In this document: positions 39,337 to 49,615 of the stretch, in pieces
How positions within the stretch are numbered: position 1 is the first letter of the stretch
Layout: each line of letters opens with the position of its first letter
From: Corynebacterium falsenii
Lineage (GTDB): Bacteria; Actinomycetota; Actinomycetes; Mycobacteriales; Mycobacteriaceae
Reading direction: 5' to 3'
DNA length: 64,000 bases
NCBI RefSeq assembly: GCF_020099275.1
Contig: NZ_CP083646.1
Span: 558,001-622,000, forward strand
The notes under the pieces: generated by a model
Seen by the model: the letters and a program-made list of their open reading frames with translations, nothing else
Told to the model about the DNA's origin: nothing
Database searches by the model: none
Program-made: the position numbers and the translations under genes

Positions 39337-39385
39337 GCCCGTATTCCGCACCCCGCACCCCGTATTCCGCACTCTGCACTCCGCA
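39337..39385. repeat. 7-bp tandem array, seven units
   Basis: GCCCGTA, TTCCGCA, CCCCGCA, CCCCGTA, TTCCGCA, CTCTGCA and CTCCGCA run end to end (49 bp). Confidence 0.7.
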
Positions 39386-39565
39386 GCCCTGCTGTGCCCA
39401 TCTGCCCGCCGGGTTTCCTGTGTGCCGGTGTACGAATGGCGCGTTTTGTGAGGTAGCAGATTTGACCACCTGGTTTTTTGCAATCGTGAATTCGTTAACA
39501 CACGGCATTCGCACACGATCCCCCTTCAATACCTTCGCCTGGCGCAGCAATACCACCGTCCGCAG

Positions 39566-39628
39566 GCCTCAAACCCGTGCGTGCAGGGCTTCAGCCTAGG
39601 CCTGCAGAGCTTCAACCCATACGTGCGG
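39566..39628. repeat. 21-bp degenerate tandem array, three units
   Basis: Three consecutive 21-bp segments share the pattern GCTTCAACCC near the start and GTGCAG or CTGCAG at the end. A fourth, weaker unit runs into the adjacent palindromic element. Confidence 0.55.
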
Positions 39629-39648
39629 AGCCTCTTGGGGGCTGCACT

Positions 39649-39735
39649 TGTGACAATGTTGTGTTTTGCGGGTTTCCAGAAATCGCGACCTGGGGTTTTG
39701 CGGAGCCGTTTTCCACAAAACACAACATTGTCACA
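39649..39735. repeat. 87-bp palindromic repeat element with perfect 20-bp arms
   Basis: The left arm at 39649-39668 (TGTGACAATGTTGTGTTTTG) and the right arm at 39716-39735 are perfect reverse complements, with 47 bp between them. The arms are AT-rich against a GC-rich background. The structure resembles a REP-like or MITE-like miniature element, or an RNA hairpin. It carries no gene. Confidence 0.7.
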
Positions 39736-39859
39736 CTTGAAGCCCCAGTGGCGGGCGGAAGGAGGCTTGCGTGGGCCGGCGGAAGGCACTGCGTGTGATA
39801 GATGGGATTGCTGGGGTGCCTGGGGCAGCGCGGGTGGGAGCCGGGGAAGGGCGAGGCGG

Positions 39860-40210
39860 TTAGGCCCAGCCGAGTTCGTGGAGCCTGGCGTCGTCGATAC
39901 CGAAGTGATGACCGAGCTCGTGGATCACCGTCACGGCGACCTGCTCCACCAGCTCCTCCTCCGTGTTGCAGACTCCGGCGATGGCGAGACGGTAGATGGT
40001 GATCTTGTCCGGCAGTGCGGACGTGTATTCGCTGGTTCGCTCGGTGAGCGCCACCCCTTGGTACAGCCCGAGGATGTGCGGGCCGGCCTCGTTCATGTCC
40101 TCGGTGACGATCGCGACATTGTTGACGTTGCGTAGGAGGTCTTGGGGGATGCGGCGGAGGCCGGCGTCGACGAGCTCTTCGAATCGCTCCTCTGAAACTT
40201 CAATTGCCAT
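39860..40210 (-). CDS. Zincin-like metallopeptidase family protein
   Basis: The 116-residue protein has the zinc motif VIHELGHHFGIDD (HExxH followed by an extra His/Asp) and an N-terminal half with PQDLLRNVNNVAIVTEDM. This is the minimal zincin domain family that matches Rv3836 of M. tuberculosis, which also lies next to the septum-formation gene and serS. It is likely cytoplasmic. Substrate unknown. The ribosome site is TAGGAG, 7 bases before the ATG. Confidence 0.88.
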   Translation of the reverse strand: MAIEVSEERFEELVDAGLRRIPQDLLRNVNNVAIVTEDMNEAGPHILGLYQGVALTERTSEYTSALPDKITIYRLAIAGVCNTEEELVEQVAVTVIHELGHHFGIDDARLHELGWA

Positions 40211-40303
40211 CCGCTGACTCCTACCTTCCCTTTAGCCCTTGCCCTCTAGTCCTGCCACGAATCCAGCACCGCCAGCACCGCCAGCACCGCCAGCGCCAGT
40301 TAC

Positions 40304-41323
40304 CTACCGGTTCCGCAGCGGGTTCCGCGGCGGCTGCTTCGCAGGCGGTTGTCCGTCGATGGTGAACTCCTTGCGCACGTCGCCCTTCAGCGTCGCGAAG
40401 CCACCGCCGGGGTGCCCGTACGTCAGCGCGCAGTTCACGGATCGCGAGCCGGCGTCCCACGATTGCTGCTGCAGCGTGGTCCAGAATGGCGTGAGCGTGG
40501 AGTTGTACAGCGCGTCATCGCCGCCCAAGTACGCCCGCGCGGCTTCGGTGCACATGCCGTTGAGGTAGTCGTTTTGCTGCTGGATCGTCGGCCAGCCTTG
40601 CGGGAAGTGTTCGCCGAGGTTCACCACGGAGGTCACTTGCCACGAGTGGTCTTCGTCGCAGGGCACTTCGTTCGGCACGTCGCCGTCCACGCGCACGCAG
40701 GTATCGGCGGGGAAGACGCGCGCTTGGTCTTGCTGAGCAGCGAAGCCTGTCGTTTCTACTGACCTGCCTTGCGCATCTTGGACCATGACGCCACACAGCA
40801 TCGTCCGGTCGCCGTCGGCCCAGGCTGCTTGCGGCGGCAGGATCGGGGAGATGGAGTAGCGGCCTTCTGGGTCCAGTTTGCCCTGCAGGTATTTCAGGGT
40901 CGGCCCGGTGCAGAGTTCTTCGGTGAGTTGCTCTTGCCGGTTGAGGTCTGGCTGGGCAGCGTCGGGGCCGAATTCGCTGGTGGGGTATTTGGATAGGTCT
41001 TCGCGGGAGGAGACCTCGAAGCGGTGTGGCTGGGAGCAGTCCACGGTGGTGAATCCACTGTTCACGCCGTTGGGGCCGGGGGTCCAGTTGACGCAGTCGC
41101 CGGCGTTGGCGGTCGTGAAGGGGTCGACCTCTCCGGAGTCGTTTTTACCGTTTCCGCCTTTTGCCGAGTTGCTGGCGGAGGTGCTGGAGGGGGCGAGTGG
41201 TGTGCTGCCCTCGGGAGCTGCGGCCGCGAAGGCCGCTGCTGCCACGCCGCCGCAGAGCGCGGCCGTGAGGGTCACGCCCACGGAGCGGCCGCGGCGGGTG
41301 CGCTTGGCTGTGCTGAGTGACAT
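40304..41323 (-). CDS. Septum formation family protein, secreted or membrane-anchored
   Basis: The 339-residue protein begins with a basic segment (RTRRGRS) and a hydrophobic stretch ([22 protein letters not shown]), which is a signal peptide or anchor. A Ser/Asn/Lys linker leads to two related Cys-containing domains ([11 protein letters not shown] with [11 protein letters not shown], then [24 protein letters not shown]), typical of the septum-formation family, where pairs of cysteines likely form disulfides outside the membrane. I recall Rv3835 as the M. tuberculosis homologue. I start at the ATG at 41323, with GGGAAGAG upstream. It is divergent from serS, with 81 bp between starts. Confidence 0.8.
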   Translation of the reverse strand: MSLSTAKRTRRGRSVGVTLTAALCGGVAAAAFAAAAPEGSTPLAPSSTSASNSAKGGNGKNDSGEVDPFTTANAGDCVNWTPGPNGVNSGFTTVDCSQPHRFEVSSREDLSKYPTSEFGPDAAQPDLNRQEQLTEELCTGPTLKYLQGKLDPEGRYSISPILPPQAAWADGDRTMLCGVMVQDAQGRSVETTGFAAQQDQARVFPADTCVRVDGDVPNEVPCDEDHSWQVTSVVNLGEHFPQGWPTIQQQNDYLNGMCTEAARAYLGGDDALYNSTLTPFWTTLQQQSWDAGSRSVNCALTYGHPGGGFATLKGDVRKEFTIDGQPPAKQPPRNPLRNR

Positions 41324-41404
41324 TGCTTCTCTTCCCATGGTGGAGTGCGCGGGAGGGTGTGCCCGCGCAGCACGGTTCGTTCTACTATAGCTAAGCTAAA
41401 GGTC

Positions 41405-42682
41405 ATGATTGATCTTAAGCTTCTGCGTGAAAATCCGGATGTGGCACGTGAGTCTCAGCGCACTCGTGGGGAGGACCCTGCGCTGGTGGACCAGTTGCTC
41501 GAGGCTGACGAGCAGCGCCGTGAGGCCATTAGTGCCGCAGACTCTGCCCGCGCGGAGCAGAAGGCCTTCTCGAAGGAGATGGGCCAGAAGATGCGCACTG
41601 CGTCTGATGAGGAGAAGCTGGCTCTGCGCGAGGAGGGCAAGCAGAAGGCGGAGCACGTTAAGCAGATTGAGGCTGCGCAGAACGCTGCGGAGAAGAAGGT
41701 CCATGATCTGCAGATGCGCATTTCCAACATTGTGGAGGATGGCGCCCCGGCTGGTGGCGAGGATGACTTCGTGGTGTTGGAGCATGTTGGCGAGCCGAAG
41801 CAGTTTGATTTCGAGCCGAAGGATCACCTGGAGCTGGGTGAGTCTTTGGGCTTGATTGATATGAAGCGCGGTACGAAGGTTTCCGGCGCACGTTTTTATT
41901 TCCTTACTGGCGACGGCGCACTGCTGCAGCTCGGCATGCTGCAATTGGCCGCTCAGAAGGCTGTGCAGCATGGCTTTACACTGATGATTCCGCCGGTGCT
42001 GGTGCGCCCTGAGGTGATGTCCGGCACGGGCTTCCTGGGTGCGCATGCGGATGAGATTTATCACCTCGAGGAAGACGATATGTACCTGGTCGGCACCTCG
42101 GAGGTGGCGCTGGCGGGCTATCACTCTGATGAGATCATTGACCTTTCCAACGGTCCGGTGCGTTATGCCGGTTGGTCGTCTTGCTTCCGCCGCGAGGCTG
42201 GTTCCTATGGCAAGGACACCCGCGGCATCATCCGCGTGCACCAGTTCGACAAGGTAGAGATGTTTGTCTACTGCAAGCCGGAGGAGGCTCAGGCGCAGCA
42301 CCAGGAGCTGCTGGCGATGGAGAAGGACATGCTCGCTGCCGTGGGTGTGCCGTATCGCGTGATTGATGTGGCCGGTGGCGACTTGGGTTCCTCGGCGGCG
42401 CGGAAGTACGACACGGAGGCGTGGGTGCCTACGCAGAACACGTACCGCGAGCTCACGAGTACTTCGAACTGCACCACGTTCCAGGCCCGCCGGTTGAAGA
42501 CCCGCTACCGCGATGCGGACGGCAAGGCACAGATCGCCGCCACACTCAACGGCACGTTGGCGACGACCCGCTGGCTCGTGGCGATCCTGGAGAACAACCA
42601 GCAGGCCGATGGTTCTGTGGTGGTGCCGGAGGCGCTGCGTCCTTTCGTGGGTAAAGATGTTCTTGAACCCAAAGGAAACTAA
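41405..42682 (+). CDS. serS: Seryl-tRNA synthetase
   Basis: The 425-residue class II synthetase begins [24 protein letters not shown] and has the N-terminal coiled-coil arm (residues 30-105) that clamps the long variable arm of tRNA-Ser. Class II motifs include [52 protein letters not shown] and [21 protein letters not shown]. It charges tRNA-Ser and, in most bacteria, tRNA-Sec. TAAGCT lies seven bases before the ATG, so the mRNA is probably leaderless, and no riboswitch or T-box fits in the 81-bp gap to the divergent gene. Confidence 0.97.
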   Translation: MIDLKLLRENPDVARESQRTRGEDPALVDQLLEADEQRREAISAADSARAEQKAFSKEMGQKMRTASDEEKLALREEGKQKAEHVKQIEAAQNAAEKKVHDLQMRISNIVEDGAPAGGEDDFVVLEHVGEPKQFDFEPKDHLELGESLGLIDMKRGTKVSGARFYFLTGDGALLQLGMLQLAAQKAVQHGFTLMIPPVLVRPEVMSGTGFLGAHADEIYHLEEDDMYLVGTSEVALAGYHSDEIIDLSNGPVRYAGWSSCFRREAGSYGKDTRGIIRVHQFDKVEMFVYCKPEEAQAQHQELLAMEKDMLAAVGVPYRVIDVAGGDLGSSAARKYDTEAWVPTQNTYRELTSTSNCTTFQARRLKTRYRDADGKAQIAATLNGTLATTRWLVAILENNQQADGSVVVPEALRPFVGKDVLEPKGN

Positions 42683-42762
42683 GCTGTAGCAGCACCCGCA
42701 CCCAGCGGCCCCAGCGGCACCCAGCCCCTCCACCCCTGCAGACAAGGAACAGCGAGCCTCAC

Positions 42763-43617
42763 ATGCCCGAGATCCACCTCCCCGACGATTTCACCCCAGC
42801 CCCTAAGCACCGCGAGGCCAAGGAACCGGTGTACGGCCGCATCATCATCCCGTTGGCGAAGCTGTGGATGAAGTACGTGCAACGCCTTGATGTGGAGATC
42901 ATCGGCGCGGAGAACATCCCCGCCGAAGGCGGCGCGATGATCGCGGTGAACCACACGGGCTACTGGGACTTCGTCTATGGCGGCATCCCCGCACACTTCA
43001 ACGGTCGCCGCCTGGTGCGTTTTATGGCGAAGAAGGAGATTTTCGACGTCAAAGGCGTCGGCGCTCTCATGCGTGCAATGAAGCACATTCCGGTGGACAG
43101 GGCGGACGGTCAGGCGTCGGTCGACGAGGCGATCGCGCGGCTGCGCCAAGGTCAGCTGGTGGGGATTTTCCCGGAGGCCACGATTTCCCGCAGTTTCGAG
43201 ATCAAGGAGTTCCGGCAGGGAGCGGCGAAGATCGCCCACGATGCCGGTGTGCCGCTGATTCCTCTGACGATTTGGGGTTCCCAGCAGGTGTGGACGAAGG
43301 GGCATAAGCCGATTTGGCGCCCGAAGGATGCGAGGTTGGTGCTCATCGTCGGTGAGCCGGTGGAGGTCACCGACGACGCGGCGGAGACGACCGAGCGGCT
43401 GCACGACACGATGGTCAAGCAGCTCGAGCGCACCCGCAAGGTGTATGCCGATCGTTTCGGTGAGATGCCGAAGGGGATGTACTGGGTGCCGGCGTCTATG
43501 GGCGGAACCGCGCCGACGCTGGAGGAGGCCACGGCGAAGGACCGCGCCGATGCCGCCGCGAGGAAGGCGAAGCGCGCTGCGGAGCTCAAGGAGAAGCAGG
43601 AGCGCGATCACCGATGA
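42763..43617 (+). CDS. 1-acyl-sn-glycerol-3-phosphate acyltransferase (PlsC-like)
   Basis: The 284-residue enzyme has the acyltransferase blocks NHTGYWDFVYGG (NHx4D catalytic His/Asp), the FMAKKEIFDVKGVGALMRAM block and FPEATISRSFEIKEFRQGAAKIA. It acylates lysophosphatidic acid, or a similar lysophospholipid, at the membrane. The C-terminus is a basic, Lys/Ala/Glu-rich tail. A weak AAGGAA ribosome site lies 14 bases before the ATG. The next gene starts within its last codons (ATGATG), so the two are translationally coupled. Confidence 0.92.
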   Translation: MPEIHLPDDFTPAPKHREAKEPVYGRIIIPLAKLWMKYVQRLDVEIIGAENIPAEGGAMIAVNHTGYWDFVYGGIPAHFNGRRLVRFMAKKEIFDVKGVGALMRAMKHIPVDRADGQASVDEAIARLRQGQLVGIFPEATISRSFEIKEFRQGAAKIAHDAGVPLIPLTIWGSQQVWTKGHKPIWRPKDARLVLIVGEPVEVTDDAAETTERLHDTMVKQLERTRKVYADRFGEMPKGMYWVPASMGGTAPTLEEATAKDRADAAARKAKRAAELKEKQERDHR

Positions 43618-44438
43618 TGCAACCGCCGTTGCTGGTGGTCAGTGACGTGGACGGCACGTTGCTGACCAGCCGGGAGCGCGTGACCGACCGTATGAGGGCC
43701 GTGGTGCGCAGCATGAACCACCAGGGCACGGTGTTCACGATTGCCTCGGGTCGGCCTGCGCGGTGGTTGCTGCCGGTGTTGGAGCAGTTGCCCGTGCGGC
43801 CGGTGTGCGTGTGCGCGAATGGTGCGGTGGTGTATGACTCGTCGCAGGATCGGATCACGCACACGTTTGCGTTGTCTCCGGATGTGCTTGATCAGTTGGT
43901 GACGTCCATACGCTCCGCTGTGCCGGGGGTCGGCTTCGGTGCGGAACGCGCCGGCGAGGGCGAGCGGGCTGTCCCGGACGCGGGCGAGTTGTTTGCGGTG
44001 ACTGATGGCTACGATCATGCGTGGGATTCGGATGAGCATACGCATGTGGATATGGCTGGATTGGTGGGTTCACCTGCGGTGAAGCTGCTGGTGCGCGACC
44101 CGCGGTTGAGCTCTGCGGAGCTGTACGAGAAGCTGGCGCCGGTGATCGATCCGGAGGTGGCCACGGCCACGTACTCCTGGGAGGGTGGCCTGGTGGAGGT
44201 CAGCGCGCCGGGAGTGTCGAAGCGCTCGGCGTTGGAGTGGATCGCTGAGGACATTGGGGTGGACGCCAGCGAGGTGGTGGCCTTCGGTGACATGCCGAAT
44301 GATGTGGAGATGCTGCGCTGGGCGGGGCTGGGCGTGGCGATGGGTAATGCCGAGGATGGGGTGAAGTCCGTTGCGGATGAAGTGACGGCGGACAACAACT
44401 CTGATGGTGTGGCACAAGTGTTGGAGCGCTGGTTTTAG
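43614..44438 (+). CDS. HAD-superfamily (Cof-type) phosphatase
   Basis: The 274-residue HAD hydrolase has motif I VVSDVDGTLLTSRERV, motif II FTIASGRP, motif III Lys in VSKRSALEWIAEDIGV and motif IV VVAFGDMPNDVEMLRWAGLGVAMGNAEDGVKSVADEVT. The Cof/IIB cap between motifs II and III points to phosphosugar or related small-molecule substrates. It is coupled to the upstream acyltransferase and lies upstream of glf, the same order as in M. tuberculosis (Rv3813c). Substrate unknown. Confidence 0.9.
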   Translation: MMQPPLLVVSDVDGTLLTSRERVTDRMRAVVRSMNHQGTVFTIASGRPARWLLPVLEQLPVRPVCVCANGAVVYDSSQDRITHTFALSPDVLDQLVTSIRSAVPGVGFGAERAGEGERAVPDAGELFAVTDGYDHAWDSDEHTHVDMAGLVGSPAVKLLVRDPRLSSAELYEKLAPVIDPEVATATYSWEGGLVEVSAPGVSKRSALEWIAEDIGVDASEVVAFGDMPNDVEMLRWAGLGVAMGNAEDGVKSVADEVTADNNSDGVAQVLERWF

Positions 44439-45686
<1,248 letters not shown>

Positions 45687-45748
45687 CGCTGCCAGCCACG
45701 TTGGTTTACCGCGTGAGCCATTTACCTGAGCCGCCGACACCCGGAGGA

Positions 45749-45836
45749 CTAGCCGCACTAGCCGCGCTAGCCGCACCGCGCTAGCCGCGCATGCCGCGCG
45801 CCCACTACCCGAGCTGGAATCATCCGCTCGGGTAGT
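45749..45836. repeat. 9-bp repeats and a hairpin between glf and glfT2
   Basis: CTAGCCGCA/G occurs four times between 45749 and 45789. ACTACCCGAG (45804-45813) then pairs with CTCGGGTAGT (45827-45836) in a perfect 10-bp stem. It may be the glf terminator, but no T-run follows. Confidence 0.55.
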
Positions 45837-45915
45837 GTCGTACTGAACCTCGATGCCCCACGTGGTGGATAATCGAGGTGTATTACTGTCTACTCGGAGG
45901 TTGGCTTCCAAGCTA

Positions 45916-47988
45916 ATGACTGCACAGCAATTCGACGCGACCCGCCTGGCCCGCATCATCCTGCCCAAGCGCGGTGAGCCCCGCGACGTTCGATCCCTCT
46001 ACATCGTGGAAAACGAATCGGCCACACCCGGCCGCGTCACGGCACGCTCCCGCACCGAAGCGGTCATTCCCGGCGGCACGGAAGTCTCCTTCGAAACCTA
46101 CTTCAACGCCTTCCCGGCCTCCTACTGGCGCCGCTGGTCCCAGCTGGACGAAGTGCAGCTCCGTGTGGACCTCACCGGCGATGCCCGCATCGACATCTAC
46201 CGCTCCAAGATCGACGGCTCCCGCATCGCCGTCACCGGCGGCAACGTGGAAGTCAACGAAAACCGCCGCGGCACCGCCGAGTTCACCATCTCCCTGGCGC
46301 CGTTCGAGGACGGCGGCTGGATCTGGTTCGACATCACCTGCGAATCCGAAACCACCATCCACTCCGCCGGCTGGTACGCCACCAAGGAAGCCGGCCCGCA
46401 GCACTTCGAAGGCCAGGAGCTGCCCGCCGCCGAGCCGAGGATCACCGTGGGCATCCCCACGTTTAACCGCCCCGCCGACGCGGTCGCTGCCCTCGAAGCT
46501 CTTTCGAGCGACGCCCAAGTAGACAGCGTCATCGAGGCCGTCATCATGCCCGACCAGGGCAACAAGCACCCGGCCGATGAGCCGGGCTTCGCCGCCGTCG
46601 CCGAGCACTTCGGTGACCGCCTGCGTATCATGCAGCAGGGCAACCTCGGCGGCTCCGGCGGATACAGTCGCATCATGTACGAGGCCCGCCACCCGGAGCG
46701 GGGCACCACCAGTCCGTACATCCTCTACATGGACGATGACATCGCCATCGAGCCGGACTCCATCCTCCGCAGCCTCGCCGCCGCCCGCTACGCGAAGTCC
46801 CCGATGCTCATCGGTGGCCAGATGCTCAACCTGCAGGAGCGCAGTCACCTGCACTCCATGGGCGAGATCATCGACCGCGGCCGCTTCATGTGGACCGCCG
46901 CACCGCACACCCACTACGACCACGACTTCTACCGCCACCCGCTGCGCGACCGTGGCGAGTACGGCCGCAACGCCTCCGGCGAGTACATCGACTCCAAGGA
47001 CCTGCACCGCCGCATCGACGTGGACTACAACGGCTGGTGGATGTGCATGATCCCGCGCTTCGTGGCCGACCGCATTGGCCAGCCCCTGCCGCTGTTCATC
47101 AAGTGGGATGACGGCGAATACGGCCTCCGCGCCGGCGACGCCGGATTCCCCACCGCCTCCTGGCCCGGCATCGCCATCTGGCACATGGCATGGTCCGACA
47201 AGGACGACGCCATCGACTGGCAGGCCTACTTCCACCTGCGCAACCGCCTCATCGTGGCCGCCATCCAGCACGACGGCTCCCCGAAGGGCATCGTCAGCTC
47301 CATGGCCAAGGCCACCGCAAAGCACCTGCTGTGCCTGGAATACTCCACCGTGGCCATCCAGAACGAGGCCATGAAGGACTTCCTCGCAGGCCCGGAGAAC
47401 CTCTTCAACATCCTCGAAACCGCACTGCCGCGGATCAACAAGATGCGCAAGAATTACTCCGACGCCATTGTGATCCCCTCTGCCGCAGAACTCCCACCGG
47501 CTACCGGAGGCCCGGCTCACCTGACGCGCATCCCGCTGTCGCCCTGGGCCAAGGTGAAGACCCTCACCCAGGCCGTGATCAACAACGCCAAGCCTGCCGA
47601 CGCACGCCACCACCACGCCCCGCAGGTGAACCTGCCCCCGATCGAAGCGCGCTGGTTCAGCATGTCCCGCATCGACGGCGGCACCGTGACCACCGCCGAC
47701 GGCAGGGGAGTGGTGTTCCGCAAGCGCGACCGCGGCCAAATGATCGCCCTGGCGCGCGAATCCGCCAAGCTGCAGAAGGAAGTGCTCGACCGCTTCGACG
47801 AAATGCGGGACCGCTACCGCGCCGCGCACCCGCAGCTCGTGAGCCGTGAGGCATGGGCGCAGATCTTCGAGCCCGGCAGCGACCTTGCCGCCGGTGCCGC
47901 GGGCTCTGCTGGTGCGGGCTCTGCTGCTGCAGGCGCCGCTGGTTCTACTGCTGGCACCTCCAGCACCACCGAGGCGGGTGCCCAGTAA
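45916..47988 (+). CDS. glfT2: Galactofuranosyltransferase GlfT2
   Basis: GlfT2 extends the galactan chain with alternating beta-1,5 and beta-1,6 galactofuranose from UDP-Galf. The 690-residue protein has an N-terminal beta domain (about 1-170) and a GT-A domain with PRITVGIPTFNRP, GNLGGSGGYSRIMYEA, the metal-binding DDD (D273-D275, YMDDDIAIEP), the catalytic WDD (D398-D399, IKWDDGEYG) and H423 in IAIWHMAW. The C-terminus ends with an Ala/Gly/Ser/Thr-rich tail of about 45 residues. I start at the ATG at 45916; GGAGG lies 15 bases upstream, and the frame is open further back. It overlaps the PAP2 gene by one base. Confidence 0.95.
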   Translation: MTAQQFDATRLARIILPKRGEPRDVRSLYIVENESATPGRVTARSRTEAVIPGGTEVSFETYFNAFPASYWRRWSQLDEVQLRVDLTGDARIDIYRSKIDGSRIAVTGGNVEVNENRRGTAEFTISLAPFEDGGWIWFDITCESETTIHSAGWYATKEAGPQHFEGQELPAAEPRITVGIPTFNRPADAVAALEALSSDAQVDSVIEAVIMPDQGNKHPADEPGFAAVAEHFGDRLRIMQQGNLGGSGGYSRIMYEARHPERGTTSPYILYMDDDIAIEPDSILRSLAAARYAKSPMLIGGQMLNLQERSHLHSMGEIIDRGRFMWTAAPHTHYDHDFYRHPLRDRGEYGRNASGEYIDSKDLHRRIDVDYNGWWMCMIPRFVADRIGQPLPLFIKWDDGEYGLRAGDAGFPTASWPGIAIWHMAWSDKDDAIDWQAYFHLRNRLIVAAIQHDGSPKGIVSSMAKATAKHLLCLEYSTVAIQNEAMKDFLAGPENLFNILETALPRINKMRKNYSDAIVIPSAAELPPATGGPAHLTRIPLSPWAKVKTLTQAVINNAKPADARHHHAPQVNLPPIEARWFSMSRIDGGTVTTADGRGVVFRKRDRGQMIALARESAKLQKEVLDRFDEMRDRYRAAHPQLVSREAWAQIFEPGSDLAAGAAGSAGAGSAAAGAAGSTAGTSSTTEAGAQ

Positions 47989-48587
47989 TGTCCCACGTGA
48001 CCGGCGACCCGCTCAACGAATCAGCGGCGCTGATCAACATCCAGCACGCCCTGGCGCACCGCCCCGGCGTGATCCCCGCAGCCAAAGCCATGAGCTTCTT
48101 CGGGGAACACGCCCTCGGCTGGCTCGGCACCGCGGCGCTGGGCTACGGCGTGACCGTCGCCCAGGGCAAGCCCGCCAATGATCCCACCCGGATCGGCTGG
48201 CTCACCGTCGGTGCCTCCGCGTTCACCGCGCACGCGGCCAGCGTGGTGCTCAAGCGCATCGTGCGGAGACCACGGCCACACCACCCCGACATTGTCATCG
48301 GAGTGGGCACACCATCTAAACTGAGCTTTCCATCCTCGCACGCGACCAGTTCCACCGCGGCGCTGGTCACCATCGCAGAAACCATCCGAAACCCACTGCC
48401 ACTCGTGGGAATCCCGGCCATGGCGCTCTCACGCCTGGTCCTCGGAGTGCATTACCCCACCGACGTTGCCATCGGCACCGCAATCGGAGCCACCACCGCG
48501 CAAGCCATGCGCCGCGCCATCTCCGCCTACTATGGGGAGAATGACGGTGGGGGAGCCTGGTGGCGTCGAGACAAAAAGAAGAACTAA
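47988..48587 (+). CDS. PAP2-family phosphatase, probable decaprenylphosphoryl-5-phosphoribose phosphatase
   Basis: The 199-residue membrane protein has the PAP2 signature: KRIVRRPRPH, SFPSSHATSSTAALV and SRLVLGVHYPTDVAIGTAIG, with the catalytic His and Arg residues. It matches Rv3807c in position, the proposed phosphatase that removes the 5-phosphate from decaprenyl-phospho-phosphoribose made by UbiA. That gives the precursor of decaprenyl-phospho-arabinose. It overlaps glfT2 (TAATG) and is followed by ubiA after 11 bp, so all three form one operon. The Rv3807c role itself is known mainly from its genetic linkage. Confidence 0.9.
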   Translation: MSHVTGDPLNESAALINIQHALAHRPGVIPAAKAMSFFGEHALGWLGTAALGYGVTVAQGKPANDPTRIGWLTVGASAFTAHAASVVLKRIVRRPRPHHPDIVIGVGTPSKLSFPSSHATSSTAALVTIAETIRNPLPLVGIPAMALSRLVLGVHYPTDVAIGTAIGATTAQAMRRAISAYYGENDGGGAWWRRDKKKN

Positions 48588-48598
48588 AGGAGCACACG

Positions 48599-49615
48599 GT
48601 GAGCGAACAGCCAAGCGACCACACAGAACCGCTAATTGGACACGAACCGCACACCTCCGGCCTGGAACGCCCCGCGCCCGAAGACGTTAACAACAAGAAA
48701 CTGCGCGCGCCGCGGAACCTGCCGGAAGCAATCGTCAAGGCGATGCGGCCCAAGCAGTGGACCAAGAACGCGCTGGTGCTCGCCGCGCCCGTGGCCGCCG
48801 GTGGCGACAAACTGTTCCACCCATCGGTGCTGTTCGACGTGCTCGTGGCGTTCGTGGTGTTCTGCCTGGCGGCGAGCTCGATCTACCTGATCAACGACGC
48901 GCGAGACGTCGAAGCCGACCGCGCACACCCCACCAAGCGCTACCGGCCCATCGCAGCCGGCGTGCTGCCCGTGAAGCTGGCGTACGTGCTGGCCGTGGTG
49001 CTCATTGCGCTGGCCGTGGGCGGATCGTTCCTGGCGACCTCCGGGTACGGGCTGTCCATCGTGGTGGCCGTGTACATCGCGCTGCAGCTGGGGTACTGCT
49101 TCGGCTGGAAGCATCAGCCAGTCATTGATATTGCGCTGGTGAGCTCCGGGTTCATGCTGCGCGCGATGGCTGGTGGTGTGGCGGCTTCTATTGATCTGTC
49201 GCAGTGGTTCCTGCTGGTGGCGGCGTTTGGCTCGCTGTTCATGGCGGCGGGCAAGCGCTACGCGGAGCTGAAGCTCTCGCTGCGCAGTGGTGCGAAGATC
49301 CGCAAGTCCCTGGAAAGCTACACGCCCACGTACCTGCGGTTCGTGTGGACGCTGTCCGCGACTGCCGTGGTGCTGAGCTACGCGCTGTGGGGCTTTGACC
49401 TGTCGCAGCAGGAGAACTCCGGGGCTGCGGCCGTGTGGTATCAGATCTCGATGGTGCCGTTCACAATTGCGATTCTGCGCTACGCCGCGGATGTGGACCG
49501 CGGGCAGGGCGGAGCGCCGGATGAGATCGCGCTGGAGGACCGGACGCTGCAGCTGCTGGCCCTGCTGTGGCTGGCGTGTGTGGCGATGGCCGTGTACATC
49601 GTGCCGCTGTTCTAG
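48599..49615 (+). CDS. ubiA: Decaprenyl-phosphate phosphoribosyltransferase (UbiA family)
   Basis: This 338-residue membrane prenyltransferase corresponds to Rv3806c, which attaches phosphoribose from PRPP to decaprenyl phosphate, the first committed step to the arabinose donor of arabinogalactan. It has AMRPKQWTKNALVLAAPVAAG, the metal-binding NDARDVEADRAHPTKRYRPIAAG in the first loop and the second motif GKRYAELKLSLRSGAKIRKSL. About eight to nine membrane helices are seen. The first 45 residues are cytoplasmic and poorly conserved. I start at the GTG at 48599, with AAAGGAG 7 bases before it. It closes the glfT2-PAP2-ubiA operon. aftB, its usual next gene, is not here. Confidence 0.93.
   Translation: MSEQPSDHTEPLIGHEPHTSGLERPAPEDVNNKKLRAPRNLPEAIVKAMRPKQWTKNALVLAAPVAAGGDKLFHPSVLFDVLVAFVVFCLAASSIYLINDARDVEADRAHPTKRYRPIAAGVLPVKLAYVLAVVLIALAVGGSFLATSGYGLSIVVAVYIALQLGYCFGWKHQPVIDIALVSSGFMLRAMAGGVAASIDLSQWFLLVAAFGSLFMAAGKRYAELKLSLRSGAKIRKSLESYTPTYLRFVWTLSATAVVLSYALWGFDLSQQENSGAAAVWYQISMVPFTIAILRYAADVDRGQGGAPDEIALEDRTLQLLALLWLACVAMAVYIVPLF

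Larger units (their letters stand above)
39307..39859. other. Repeat-dense gene-free region
   Basis: 553 bp with no supported gene. It holds a 7-bp tandem array, a 21-bp tandem array and an 87-bp palindromic element (all listed). Short frames that cross the palindrome on both strands share CDNVVFCG and KHNIVT, as expected from translating an inverted repeat. Confidence 0.75.

Noticed and set aside
39526..39798. Small frames on both strands across the palindromic element
   Set aside because: Their similarity (CDNVVFCG, KHNIVT) is forced by the inverted repeat, and neither has a ribosome site.
41324..41404. A T-box or riboswitch before serS
   Set aside because: Only 81 bp separate the divergent starts, and the promoter appears leaderless.
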